The notes beneath the pieces were generated by a model. The model was not told the origin of the DNA. It saw only the letters and a program-made list of their open reading frames with translations, and did no database searches. Shown piece after piece: positions 27,270-36,244 of a DNA stretch of 45,741 nucleotides. How positions within the stretch are numbered: the first letter of the stretch is position 1; each line of letters opens with the position of its first letter. Source of the DNA: Rhodoferax sp. (GTDB lineage: Bacteria; Pseudomonadota; Gammaproteobacteria; Burkholderiales; Burkholderiaceae_C); NCBI RefSeq assembly GCF_025354435.1, contig NZ_JANXMU010000065.1:1-45741 (forward strand), in the 5' to 3' direction. Made by a program: the position numbers and the translations under genes.

Positions 27270-27854
27270 CTAGAACGCGTAGGCGTAACGCAGCAGCACA
27301 AAGGTTTCACCCGGATTGGGGCGGCGCAAACCGGCGTTGGACACGTGCTTGACATACAAGCCCAGTTCCTGGCGCCGTTCGACCCCGAAGCTGCGGCCCA
27401 CGCCCAGGTGGTCGCTGAAGTTCCACTGGGTGCTGAACGACTTGTTGGCGGTCTGGTACGACTCATCCAGGTACGACACCCCCACCCCACCCTCTACAAA
27501 CCAGGGCGATTGCCCGGCATCAAACCGGTAGCGGAACATCGGCACCAACCCGATCTGGCTGAACTGCGAACGCACGCCCGGCAAGGCATCGGCCTTCCAG
27601 TCGCTCAGGTACAGGTCCCAGGCGAGCGTGACGCGCCCATCCCAAAACGTGCGCTGCACCGGCAGGCGCAGGCCGATGGTGACCATGCGGGTATCGCTGC
27701 CCTGCTGCACCGTCTGCCCGCCCTCCAGATAGACCGACGGCCCCGTCGGCTCTGCCGCGCGGGCGTAGCCGCTGCAGGCCAGCCCCCACAGCACGACCGC
27801 CACCGCCTGAAAACCCCGCGCCATGCCGTGCGCCCGCCCTGATGTGTTGTCCAT
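27270..27854 (-). CDS. Lipid A 3-O-deacylase, PagL family
   Basis: The frame gives 194 residues; the ATG at 27824 (MARGFQAVAVVLWGLACSGYARAAE) starts directly at the signal peptide and is the likelier start. The mature protein is a short beta-barrel with alternating aromatic strands. The C-terminal motif KHVSNAGLRRPNPGETF contains the His-x-Ser pair (His170, Ser172 in the long numbering) and a Glu 11 residues later, matching the PagL catalytic triad arrangement. PagL removes the 3-position acyl chain from lipid A in the outer membrane. The protein ends in an aromatic residue (YAYAF), as outer-membrane barrels do. Confidence 0.85.
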   Translation of the reverse strand: MDNTSGRAHGMARGFQAVAVVLWGLACSGYARAAEPTGPSVYLEGGQTVQQGSDTRMVTIGLRLPVQRTFWDGRVTLAWDLYLSDWKADALPGVRSQFSQIGLVPMFRYRFDAGQSPWFVEGGVGVSYLDESYQTANKSFSTQWNFSDHLGVGRSFGVERRQELGLYVKHVSNAGLRRPNPGETFVLLRYAYAF

Positions 27855-28024
27855 GCTTGCCAGCTCCTCCGAATAAACACCGTGCAGACCGCAAACCGAT
27901 CCACCGCAGCGCGCATAGAAGAAATTGTGCCGTTGCTATAAAAAAATGCAGCAGCCACCATGCCGTGGCTGTGTAGGCGTTGGCTGACGCGGGCGCGGGC
28001 GCTCAAAACATATTTTTATACAAT

Positions 28025-28077
28025 TTATGCCTCTAGCGCATATACAGTCTACGCTTATAGCTACATATTAAATAGCA
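28025..28077 (+). repeat. Family A repeat downstream of the Pr6Pr gene
   Basis: GCCTCTAGCGCATAT, CTACGCTTATAGCTAC and AATAGCA occur in order, ending 34 bases before the leftward stop codon at 28112. The 257-base gap between pagL and this gene is otherwise empty. Confidence 0.85.
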
Positions 28078-28111
28078 GATTCCAAAAACCCGCATCGCCG
28101 GACGCTGCCCT

Positions 28112-28762
28112 TCAGGGCGCATGGCGGGGGGCCAACAGCCGCGCCAGGCCCAGCATGGCAAAGCCTACGGCGATGAACCCCAGCAGCAAACCCACGGCAT
28201 TCACCAGCACCTGGGGGTAGCCCAGCGCAATCACGTCGATGAAGGGGTACGGATACACACCCAGCCACTCGCCGCGCAGCAGCACGTACGCCAGGTAGGC
28301 CAGCGGATACACACACCAGGCCAGTGGTGCGACCAGCGACAGCCGTGCAGTGGGGCGGTACAGCAGCCAGTGCAGCAGCGCACCGGCCGGCACTGCATAG
28401 TGCAGCAAGGTATCGGCCAGCAACTGCGCGCCTTGCGGCGACCAGATTTTGCGCAGCACCAGGTGGTAGACGATGCCCACCACCACAATGGCCGTAGTGG
28501 CACAGCCGACCACCGGGCCCGTGTACAGCCAGGGCGTGGTGCGAGACCGCTGACCCACAGCACCCACTGTCGCCACCAGTGCCACAAAAATGTTACTCAA
28601 AACGGTGAAGAAGCCCAAAAACACCAGCACGCCGCCCAGCAACGACTTGCCATTGGCGAAGCCCAGTTGCACCGACAGCCAGAGTTGCAGCAGGATGGCA
28701 AACCAGGCCGTGGCGGCCAACAAGGCGGGCCAAAACCTGCGGGCGGAATGCAGAAGGGACAT
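28112..28762 (-). CDS. Pr6Pr family six-helix membrane protein
   Basis: The 216-residue protein has six hydrophobic segments with the polar signatures of the Pr6Pr family: LGGVLVFLGFFTVLSNIFVALVA, the TVLSN motif, IVYHLVLRKIWSPQG with its conserved His, LADTLLHYAVPAGALLHWLLYRP, and LAYVLLRGEWLGVYPYPFIDVIALGYPQVLVNAVGL. Pr6Pr proteins are related to FAR-17a/AIG1 membrane enzymes; the family has no firmly established biochemical function. It is monocistronic and diverges from the exporter gene. Confidence 0.88.
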   Translation of the reverse strand: MSLLHSARRFWPALLAATAWFAILLQLWLSVQLGFANGKSLLGGVLVFLGFFTVLSNIFVALVATVGAVGQRSRTTPWLYTGPVVGCATTAIVVVGIVYHLVLRKIWSPQGAQLLADTLLHYAVPAGALLHWLLYRPTARLSLVAPLAWCVYPLAYLAYVLLRGEWLGVYPYPFIDVIALGYPQVLVNAVGLLLGFIAVGFAMLGLARLLAPRHAP

Positions 28763-28849
28763 GCTGGCAGCCGGTGAAATGAAACCCAGTGTAGGGTCTA
28801 GGCCGTCGATGGTTTCAACCAGCTAGGTTATCTGCACCATGGACGGGTG

Positions 28850-30148
28850 ATGCCATCATTAATGAACACTAATTGCATTACTGTTCAATACAACCACCCC
28901 ATCCCTGACAACACGCCCCCCTTTGCCGTGACTGCACCCAAAAATATCCAAGGTGTCCTGCCCGTCCTGTTGGCCGGTCTGACGGCCATCGGGCCGTTCA
29001 CGGTCAATACCTATCTGCCGTCCTTCACCGAGATTGCCGCGCACCTGGATGCCACCACAGTGGAAATGCAGCAAACCATCACCGCCTACCTGGCGGCTTT
29101 CTCGTTCATGACGCTGTGGCACGGCGCCATCTCCGATGCCCTGGGCCGCAAGAAGGTGATCCTGGGCGGGCTGGTGGTCTACACCCTGGCCTCGTTCGGC
29201 TGCGCCATGGCCACCCGCATCGAATATCTGTGGCTGTTCCGGGCGCTGCAGGGTTTGTCCGCCGGGGCGGGCATTGTGGTGGGCCGGGCCGTGGTGCGCG
29301 ACATGTTTGACGGTGCCCAGGCCCAGCGGTTGTTTGCCCAAATCGGCATCATGTTCGCCCTGGCCCCCGCCCTGGCTCCGCTGGTGGGTGGCCTGCTGCA
29401 TGTCGCCCTGGGTTGGCGCTCGGTGTTCATCTTTCTGGGCCTGATGAGCGCCCTGCTGTGCGTGTGCACGCTGCGCATCCTGCCGGAAACCCTGCCGCCC
29501 GAGCGGCGCCAACCGCTCAACCTGCGCAGCCTAGCCCAGGCCTACCGCGAAGTGCTCAGCCACCCGGCCTACCTGGCCTGGTGCCTGGCGTTTGCGCTGG
29601 TGTTTGCGGGGTTTTTTATCTACGTACTGTCGGCCCCGGTGTTCCTGATGCGCCACCTGGGCCTGGGCGAAACCGAATTCCTGTGGCTGTTTGCACCCGC
29701 CATGGTGGGCATGATGGGCGGCTCCTGGATGTGTACCCGGGTGGCCGGCCACTGGTCGCAGGGCATAACCCTGTGCTGGGCGTTTGCCGTGATGGCCGTG
29801 GGCGACGTGTTCAACATCGCCGTGTGCCTGGCGCTGCCGCCCTCGGTGCCGTTGAACGTCATCCACATCACCATCCACACCTTCGGCATCACCCTGCTCA
29901 CGCCCACCCTGACCCTGCTGGCCCTGGACTGCCTGCCCGACCGGCGCGGCATGGCCTCGTCCGGGCAGACCTTCATCCAGACCGCCTGCAACGCCTTGTG
30001 CGCGTCCTTGCTGGCGCCCATGCTGTGGGGTTCGCTGCAAACCCTGGCCTATGGCGCGGCCGCACTGACGGTAGGCGCAGGTGCCTGTGTTTTGCTGGCA
30101 CGCAGGCTGCAGAGGGTCCAGGCGCTGGCACCTGAAATTGCTCCTTAA
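28850..30148 (+). CDS. MFS multidrug exporter, Bcr/CflA family
   Basis: Twelve hydrophobic segments and the drug:H+ antiporter-1 signatures are visible: TVNTYLPSFTEIAAHL near TM1, QQTITAYLAAFSFMTLWHGAISDALGRKKVILGG (motif A region), FRALQGLSAGAGIVVGRAVVRDMFDG and LPETLPPERRQPLNLRSLAQAYREVL at the central loop. This matches Bcr/CflA transporters, which export drugs such as bicyclomycin or sulfonamides. Starts at 28847 (GTG), 28850 and 28862 are all possible; I list 28850. About 430 residues from 28850 is slightly longer than usual because of a poorly conserved N-terminal 35 residues. No regulator is adjacent. Confidence 0.9.
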   Translation: MPSLMNTNCITVQYNHPIPDNTPPFAVTAPKNIQGVLPVLLAGLTAIGPFTVNTYLPSFTEIAAHLDATTVEMQQTITAYLAAFSFMTLWHGAISDALGRKKVILGGLVVYTLASFGCAMATRIEYLWLFRALQGLSAGAGIVVGRAVVRDMFDGAQAQRLFAQIGIMFALAPALAPLVGGLLHVALGWRSVFIFLGLMSALLCVCTLRILPETLPPERRQPLNLRSLAQAYREVLSHPAYLAWCLAFALVFAGFFIYVLSAPVFLMRHLGLGETEFLWLFAPAMVGMMGGSWMCTRVAGHWSQGITLCWAFAVMAVGDVFNIAVCLALPPSVPLNVIHITIHTFGITLLTPTLTLLALDCLPDRRGMASSGQTFIQTACNALCASLLAPMLWGSLQTLAYGAAALTVGAGACVLLARRLQRVQALAPEIAP

Positions 30149-30192
30149 TTCAGAGCATCACCTGCAGTATGAATGGTCGCTACAGCCTCATT

Positions 30193-31626
30193 TCATAAAA
30201 TTTTAGCCCCTACTGCGGCCAGCTTCTGCGGCGCATCCCAACCTCCCCCCAGCGCCCGCACCAGCATCACCGTGGCCTGGTACTGCGCCGAGCGCACGTT
30301 CAGGGCCTGGCGGCGGTTGTTGAGTTCACTGCGGCGGGCATCGAGCAGGTCGAGCTGGCTGACGCGGCCATTGCGGTAGCGGGCATCGGACAGCACGGTG
30401 GCGCGGCTGGCGGAGGCAACGGCGCGGTCCTGGGCCTGGGCTTGCTGCTCCAGCAGGCGCAAGGCAGACAACTGGTCTTCGACCTCCTGGAAGGCCACCA
30501 GCACCTGGCCCCGGTACTGGGCGGTGGCACCGTCGAGCTGGGCGCTGGCGGCCTGCACACCGGCTTCGCGGCGGCCACCGTCCAGCAAGGGCATGGACAG
30601 TAGCGCGCCTATGCCCCAGGCGCGGGCCGACCACTTGAACACGTCGCCCAGGTCCGGCGAGGCAAAGCCCCCGGCGGCGGTCAGCGACACGCTGGGGAAC
30701 CAGGCGGCCTGGGCCACGCCCACGCGCGCCTGGGCGGCCAGCAGGCTGCTTTGGGCGGCGGCCACGTCGGGGCGACGCGTCAGCACGGTAGCGGGCACGC
30801 CGGACGGGATCACCGGCAGCGCGGTATTCCAGTCCGCACTGTCGAGGCTGAAGCTGGACGCGGTGTCGCCCACCAGCACGGCCAGCGCGTGTTCCAGCGT
30901 GGCGCGGCGGCGGTCCAGGGCCAGGGCTTCGGATTCGGTGGCAGCCACTTCGGTCTGCACCCGCACGACATCCAGCTCGGCCACGTCCCCGGCGCGGAAG
31001 CGGCTTTGGGTCAGCTCCACGGTGCCGCGGTAGGCATCCAGCGTGGCGCGGACCAGGGCCCGCTCGGCATCCAGCGCTCGCAGGGCCAGGTAGGTTTGCG
31101 CCACGTCGGCCTGCACCAGCAAACGCGTGCTTTGCAGCAGGGCGACGCGGGCTTGCGCGTCCAGCCCGGCGGCATCGGTGGCGCGGGCCAGTTTGCCAAA
31201 CAGGTCCAGCTTGTACGACAGGTTCAGGTTGGCATTCAGCAAGGTGCTGGGCGTGCTGCCGTTGGCGGTGCCTGCGCCCGCCTGGCGGGTGGCTCCGGCA
31301 CCGATGCCCGCTTGCAGCCCGCGGTCGGATTCACTGCTGCGCAGCAAGGCACGGGCCTGGGCCAGCCGGGCCGCTGCCTCGGCGATGCTGGTGTTGTGCT
31401 GGGTGGCACGGTCTACCAGCGCGTCCAGCGCGGGGTCGGCAAAGGCGCGCCACCAGGTGCCGCGGTCGCGGGCTTCGGCCGGGCTGGCCTGGGTCCACTG
31501 GGCGTTTTCTTTGAAGGCCACCGGGGTGGCGACCAGGGTGGCCGTGTCGATGGCCGGGGCGGTGGCGCAACCGGCCAGCACCAGGGCGGCTAGCAGTGGG
31601 GCCAGGGTTTGGGTTAAGAGCTTCAT
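30193..31626 (-). CDS. RND efflux outer membrane factor (OprM/NodT family lipoprotein)
   Basis: The 477-residue product has a lipoprotein signal (MKLLTQTLAPLLAALVLAGCA, lipobox LAGC), then the TolC-like repeated architecture: FADPALDALVDRATQHNTSIAEAAARLAQARALLRSSESD and its repeat PLLDGGRREAGVQAASAQLDGATAQYRGQVLVAFQEVEDQL. These are the paired helical segments that form the trimeric alpha-barrel. It provides the outer-membrane exit for the pump encoded by the next gene upstream in the operon, with a 24-base gap. It ends in LAAVGAKIL. Confidence 0.94.
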   Translation of the reverse strand: MKLLTQTLAPLLAALVLAGCATAPAIDTATLVATPVAFKENAQWTQASPAEARDRGTWWRAFADPALDALVDRATQHNTSIAEAAARLAQARALLRSSESDRGLQAGIGAGATRQAGAGTANGSTPSTLLNANLNLSYKLDLFGKLARATDAAGLDAQARVALLQSTRLLVQADVAQTYLALRALDAERALVRATLDAYRGTVELTQSRFRAGDVAELDVVRVQTEVAATESEALALDRRRATLEHALAVLVGDTASSFSLDSADWNTALPVIPSGVPATVLTRRPDVAAAQSSLLAAQARVGVAQAAWFPSVSLTAAGGFASPDLGDVFKWSARAWGIGALLSMPLLDGGRREAGVQAASAQLDGATAQYRGQVLVAFQEVEDQLSALRLLEQQAQAQDRAVASASRATVLSDARYRNGRVSQLDLLDARRSELNNRRQALNVRSAQYQATVMLVRALGGGWDAPQKLAAVGAKIL

Positions 31627-31650
31627 GGTAGTTCTCGGTTCTTGTTGAGG

Positions 31651-34600
31651 TCAGTCCAGCGGCAGCACAGGGGCGGCCAGCACCGGGCGGGCCGAAGCGC
31701 CACCGTGCGCAGCGTGCGAGGGAACGATGGGCGCTTCCACCGCATCCGGCACCGCGCCGTGCAGCTTCAGCGGCCTATTGCCCGCCACGCGGCGCATCAC
31801 CACGTAGAACACGGGGGTCAGGAACAGGCCAAACGCGGTTACGCCAATCATCCCGGCGAACACCGCCACGCCCATGGCCGAGCGCATCTCGGCCCCCGCA
31901 CCGGTGGACAACACCAGGGGCAGCACGCCCATGATGAAGGCCAGGGATGTCATCAAAATCGGCCGCAAACGCAGGCGGCTGGCTTCGATGGCGGCCTGCA
32001 CCGGCGTGCGGCCCGCCATCTCCAGCTCGCGGGCAAATTCGACGATCAGGATGGCGTTCTTGGCGCTGAGCCCCACCAGCACGATCAGCCCGATCTGGGT
32101 GAACACATTGTTGTCGCCACCGTGCAGCCAGACACCGGTCATGGCCGCCAGCAGGCCCATGGGCACGATCAGGATGATGGCCACCGGCAGGGTCAGGCTT
32201 TCGTACTGCGCGGCCAGCACCAGGAACACCAGCAAGATGGCCAGCGGGAACACCAGCATGGCAGAGTTACCCGCCAAAATCTCCTGGTAGGTCAGCTCGG
32301 TCCATTCAAAGGCCATGCCCTTGGGCAGGGTCTCAGCCGCGATGCGGTTGATGGCATCCTGCGCCTGGCCCGACGAGAAGCCCGGGGCCGGGCCACCGTT
32401 CACGTCTGCCGCCAGGTAGCCGTTGTAGCGCATGGCGCGCTCGGGGCCGAAGCTGGCGTTGACCTTCATCAGCGCCGACAGCGGCACCATTTCGCCAGTG
32501 GTGGAGCGCACCTTCAGCAGGCCCACGTCTTCGGCGCGGGCACGGTACGGCGCATCGGCCTGCACCCGCACGCTGTAGGTGCGGCCAAACTTGTTGAAGT
32601 CGTTGGCGTACAGGCTGCCCAGGTAGATCTGCATGGTGTCGAAGATGTCGGTCACCGGCACGCCCAGTTGGCGGGCCTTGGTGCGATCGATGTCGGCATA
32701 CAGCTGCGGCACGTTGACCTGCCAGCTGGTGAACATACCGGCCAGCTCGGGCGTTTGGTAGGCTTTGGCCATGAAGGCTTTGACGGCCTTGTCCATGGCT
32801 TCATAGCCCAGCGAACCGCGGTCTTCCAGCTGCAGCTTGAAGCCGCCGGTGGTGCCCAAACCGGCCACAGGGGGCGGTGGGAACATCACGATGAAGGCAT
32901 CCTGGATACCGCCAAAGGCCTGGTTCAGCTGGCCTGCGATGGCACCGCCGCTCTGGTCGGCGCGCTTGCGCTGGTCAAACGGCTTGAGGGTGACAAACAC
33001 CACGCCCGAGTTGGAGCTGTTGGTAAAGCCGTTGATCGACAGGCCGGGGAAGGCAATCGCGTCCTCCACATTCGGGTTTTGCTTGACCAACTCGCCCATG
33101 CGGTGCACCACGTCTTCGGTGCGGTCCAGGGTGGCACCGTCGGGCAACTGGGCAAAACCGATCAGGTACTGCTTGTCCTGGGCGGGCACAAAGCCGCTGG
33201 GCACGGCCTTGAACAGGCCAAAGGTCACGCCCACCAGCACCAAGTAAACCACCAGCATCAGCGTCTTGCGGCCAATCACCGCCTTCACGCCGCCGCTGTA
33301 GGCCTCGGAGCCGCGCTGGAAGAAGCGGTTGAAGCCGCGAAACAGCCAGCCAAAGGCCTTGTCCATGCCGCGCGTCAACGCGTCCTTGGGGGCATCGTGG
33401 CCGCGCAGCAACAGGGCGGCCAGCGCGGGCGACAGGGTCAGCGAGTTGATGGCCGAGATCACGGTAGAAATGGCAATCGTCACCGCAAACTGCTTGTAGA
33501 ACTGGCCGGTCAGCCCGCTGATGAAGGCCAGCGGCACAAACACCGCCACCAGCACCAGGGCAATGGCGATGATGGGGCCGGACACCTCGCGCATGGCGCG
33601 GTAGGTGGCTTCGCGCGGGGTCAGGCCCGCCTCGATGTTGCGCTCTACGTTCTCCACCACCACGATGGCATTGTCCACCACGATACCGATGGCCAGCACC
33701 AGGCCGAACAGGCTCAGGGCATTGATCGAGAAGCCCAGGATGTGCAGCACCGCAAACGTGCCCACCACTGACACCGGCACGGCCAGCAGCGGAATGATGG
33801 AGGCGCGCCAGGTCTGCAAAAACAGAATCACCACCAGCAGCACGGCCTCCAGCAAGGTGTGCACCACCGATTCAATGGAGGCGCGCACAAACTGCGTGGG
33901 GTCGTAGGCAATGCGGAATTCCACGCCCTCGGGCATGTTCTTTTGCAGCTCGTCCATGGTCTTGCGCACATTGGCCGAGATGTCCAGCGCATTCGAGCCC
34001 GGGGCCTGGAACACGCCCATGCCCACGGCCGGGTCGTTGTTCAGCAGCGAGCGCAGCGAATAGTCGGCCGCGCCCATTTCCAGGCGGCCAATATCGCGCA
34101 GCCGGGTGATGGCACCGTCGCTACCGGTCTTGACGATGATGTCGCCAAACTCTTCTTCGCTCTGCAAACGCCCCTGGGCGTTGATCGACAGTTGCATGTC
34201 CACACCGGCCAGGCCAGGCGATGCGCCCACCACGCCCGCCGCCGCCTGCACGTTCTGGCCACGGATGGCGGTTACCACGTCGCTGGCTGACAGGCCGCGC
34301 TGGGCCACCTTTTGCGGGTCCAGCCAGACGCGCATGGAATAGTCGCCACCGCCAAAAATCTGCACCTGGCCCACGCCGGGAATGCGCGCCAGGCGCTCCT
34401 TCACGTTCAGCACCGCGTAGTTGCGCAGGTAGTTCATGTCGTAGCGCTTATTCGGCGAGGTCAAGTGCACCACCATGGTCAGATCCGGCGCGCTCTTGAC
34501 CGTGGTGAGACCCAGGCGGCGCACTTCTTCGGGCAGGCGCGGCTCGGCCTGGGAGACGCGGTTTTGCACCAGCTGCTGGGCCTTGTCGGGGTCGGTACCG

Positions 34601-34893
34601 AGCTTGAAGGTCACGGTCAGCGTCATCACACCGTCGGTGGTGGCCTGGCTGCCCATGTAGAGCATGCCCTCCACGCCGTTAATGCTTTCCTCCAGCGGCG
34701 TGGCCACGGTTTCGGCAATCACCTTGGGATTCGCACCCGGGTACTGGGCGCGCACCACTACGGAGGGCGGCGCGACCTCGGGGTATTCCGAGATTGGCAG
34801 GCTGCGCAGCGCGATCAGCCCGGCGATCAGCATCAGCAGCGACAGCACGCCGGCAAAGATCGGCCGGTCGATAAAAAATTTGGATAGATTCAT
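31651..34893 (-). CDS. RND multidrug efflux permease (HAE1 family)
   Basis: The 1080-residue protein has full AcrB-type layout: MNLSKFFIDRPIFAGVLSLLMLIAGL, two periplasmic porter domains and twelve TM segments. The proton-relay Lys (SAKNAILIVEFA) and Thr (MTSLAFIMGVLPLVLSTGAG) are present. In TM4 the usual Asp-Asp pair reads Asp407-Asn408 (GIVVDNAIVVVENVERN), i.e. the second Asp is Asn. Length is slightly above AcrB (1049) owing to a C-terminal extension. It exports drugs from the periplasm/inner membrane with an adaptor and an outer-membrane factor; the adaptor gene upstream is broken. The overlap with neighbours is small (24 bases each side). Confidence 0.95.
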   Translation of the reverse strand: MNLSKFFIDRPIFAGVLSLLMLIAGLIALRSLPISEYPEVAPPSVVVRAQYPGANPKVIAETVATPLEESINGVEGMLYMGSQATTDGVMTLTVTFKLGTDPDKAQQLVQNRVSQAEPRLPEEVRRLGLTTVKSAPDLTMVVHLTSPNKRYDMNYLRNYAVLNVKERLARIPGVGQVQIFGGGDYSMRVWLDPQKVAQRGLSASDVVTAIRGQNVQAAAGVVGASPGLAGVDMQLSINAQGRLQSEEEFGDIIVKTGSDGAITRLRDIGRLEMGAADYSLRSLLNNDPAVGMGVFQAPGSNALDISANVRKTMDELQKNMPEGVEFRIAYDPTQFVRASIESVVHTLLEAVLLVVILFLQTWRASIIPLLAVPVSVVGTFAVLHILGFSINALSLFGLVLAIGIVVDNAIVVVENVERNIEAGLTPREATYRAMREVSGPIIAIALVLVAVFVPLAFISGLTGQFYKQFAVTIAISTVISAINSLTLSPALAALLLRGHDAPKDALTRGMDKAFGWLFRGFNRFFQRGSEAYSGGVKAVIGRKTLMLVVYLVLVGVTFGLFKAVPSGFVPAQDKQYLIGFAQLPDGATLDRTEDVVHRMGELVKQNPNVEDAIAFPGLSINGFTNSSNSGVVFVTLKPFDQRKRADQSGGAIAGQLNQAFGGIQDAFIVMFPPPPVAGLGTTGGFKLQLEDRGSLGYEAMDKAVKAFMAKAYQTPELAGMFTSWQVNVPQLYADIDRTKARQLGVPVTDIFDTMQIYLGSLYANDFNKFGRTYSVRVQADAPYRARAEDVGLLKVRSTTGEMVPLSALMKVNASFGPERAMRYNGYLAADVNGGPAPGFSSGQAQDAINRIAAETLPKGMAFEWTELTYQEILAGNSAMLVFPLAILLVFLVLAAQYESLTLPVAIILIVPMGLLAAMTGVWLHGGDNNVFTQIGLIVLVGLSAKNAILIVEFARELEMAGRTPVQAAIEASRLRLRPILMTSLAFIMGVLPLVLSTGAGAEMRSAMGVAVFAGMIGVTAFGLFLTPVFYVVMRRVAGNRPLKLHGAVPDAVEAPIVPSHAAHGGASARPVLAAPVLPLD

Positions 34894-34917
34894 GGTCTTG
34901 TTCTCAAAAGGTCCGGA

Positions 34918-36141
34918 TCAGGACTGCGCCGCGCCTTCGCGCTTGGCTTGCGCTTCGGGTTTGCCGTCCATCGGCACTAGCTCGGGAGCGACCAAGGCAC
35001 CGGGGCGCACGCGCTGCAGGCCGTTAACCACCAGCGTTTCCCCGGCGACCAGCCCCTTGCTGACCACCCGCAGGCCGTTCACCGACGCGCCCAGCGTCAC
35101 CTCGCGGTAGGCCACGGTGTTGTCCTTGCCGACCACCAGCACAAACTTCTTGTCCTGGTCGGTGCCGACCGCGCGCTCGTTCACCAGCAGGGCCGTTTGC
35201 GCCTGGGTCTGGCCCATGCGCAAGCGGGCAAACTGGCCGGGCATCAGGCTGCCGTCGGCGTTGTCGAACACAGCGCGGGCCCGCACCGTGCCGCTCTTGG
35301 CATCCACCTGGTTGTCTACCAGTTGCAGATGGCCCTTGAACGGCGTGTCGTTGCTGGCGGCGGTGCCCATTTGCACGGGAATGCCGTCCAGGCCCTTGAC
35401 GTTGTCCTTGCCGTGCAGGCCTTTGAGGGCGCGGGCAATGACCTACTCATCGGCATCAAAGCTGGCGTAGATGGGGCTGATGGAGACCAGCGTGGTCAGC
35501 ACCTGCGCGCCGGGGCCTGCGGCCACCAGGTTGCCCACCGTCACCTCCAGCTTGCCCACGCGACCTGCCACCGGGGCCCGCACCTGGGTGTAGCCCAGGC
35601 TCAGGCGGGTGGTTTGCAGGGCGGCCTAGGCGGCGCGCAGATTGGCCTCGGCTTCGCGCAGGGTGTTCAGGCTTTCGTCCAGCTCGCGCTGGGCAATGGC
35701 GTGCTCGTCCCACAGGCGGCGCGAACGCTCGTGCTCGCTGGTGGAATGGGAGACGCGGGCCTGGGCGGCCGCCACCTGGGCTTCGCTGCGGTCTACCTCG
35801 GCGGCATAGGGCGCGGGGTCGATGCTGATGAGCAGGTCGCCCTGCTTGACCAGCGCGCCCTCGCGGAAGTGCACGGCCTGCACGGCACCGGCCACGCGGG
35901 AGCGGATGTCCACGCGCTGCACGGCTTCCAGGCGACCCGAGAACTCGTCCCAGGCATTGATCTGGCTCTCGGCCACCGTGGCCACCGACACGGGCGTGGC
36001 CTGCGGTGCCACCGGGCCGGGGCCGGCCTCGGCCGGGCTTTGCAGGCCAAACACGATGGTGGCGGCAGCTGCCACGGCGGTGAGCGAAGCGGCAGCGGTC
36101 CAAATAGCGCTGCGGTAGGCGAAGGAGGGAGTACGGGTCAT
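34918..36141 (-). pseudogene. RND periplasmic adaptor (AcrA-like), interrupted by two in-frame TAG codons
   Basis: One frame runs from the ATG at 36141 to 34918 with all adaptor landmarks: an N-terminal hydrophobic segment, lipoyl half-motif VDIRSRVAGAVQAVHFREGALVKQGDLL, helical hairpin (LDESLNTLREAEANL), TQVRAPVAGRVGKLEVTVGN, SPIYASFDADE, and the beta-barrel and membrane-proximal domains to RVRPGALVAPEL. The frame is broken only by TAG at 35626-35628 (after NLRAA) and TAG at 35443-35445 (after FDADE). At the second site homologues usually have Gln; at the first Gln or Glu is typical, so single base changes explain both. No indels are seen. Independent short products would be non-functional. 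The operon partners are intact. Confidence 0.9.
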
Positions 36142-36244
36142 GGTGGTCTTTCAGAAAGCAAAAATAAAAAAGGCAATGCGGCGGCCCAGCCGGTCGCTAC
36201 AGCGGCCGGAAAAGCGGTAAATCAGGAAGGGTTAGGGCTGCGGA

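Noticed and set aside
31642-33771. Long plus-strand frame (709 codons) opposite the RND permease
   Set aside because: It is antisense to a well-conserved AcrB-type gene, has His/Gln/Gly-rich composition typical of antisense reading in GC-rich DNA, and no family motifs.
34918-36141. Amber recoding (suppressor tRNA) as the reason for the two TAG codons
   Set aside because: Several intact genes in the window end in TAG, so TAG works as a stop; simple nonsense mutation is the better explanation, pending read checks.
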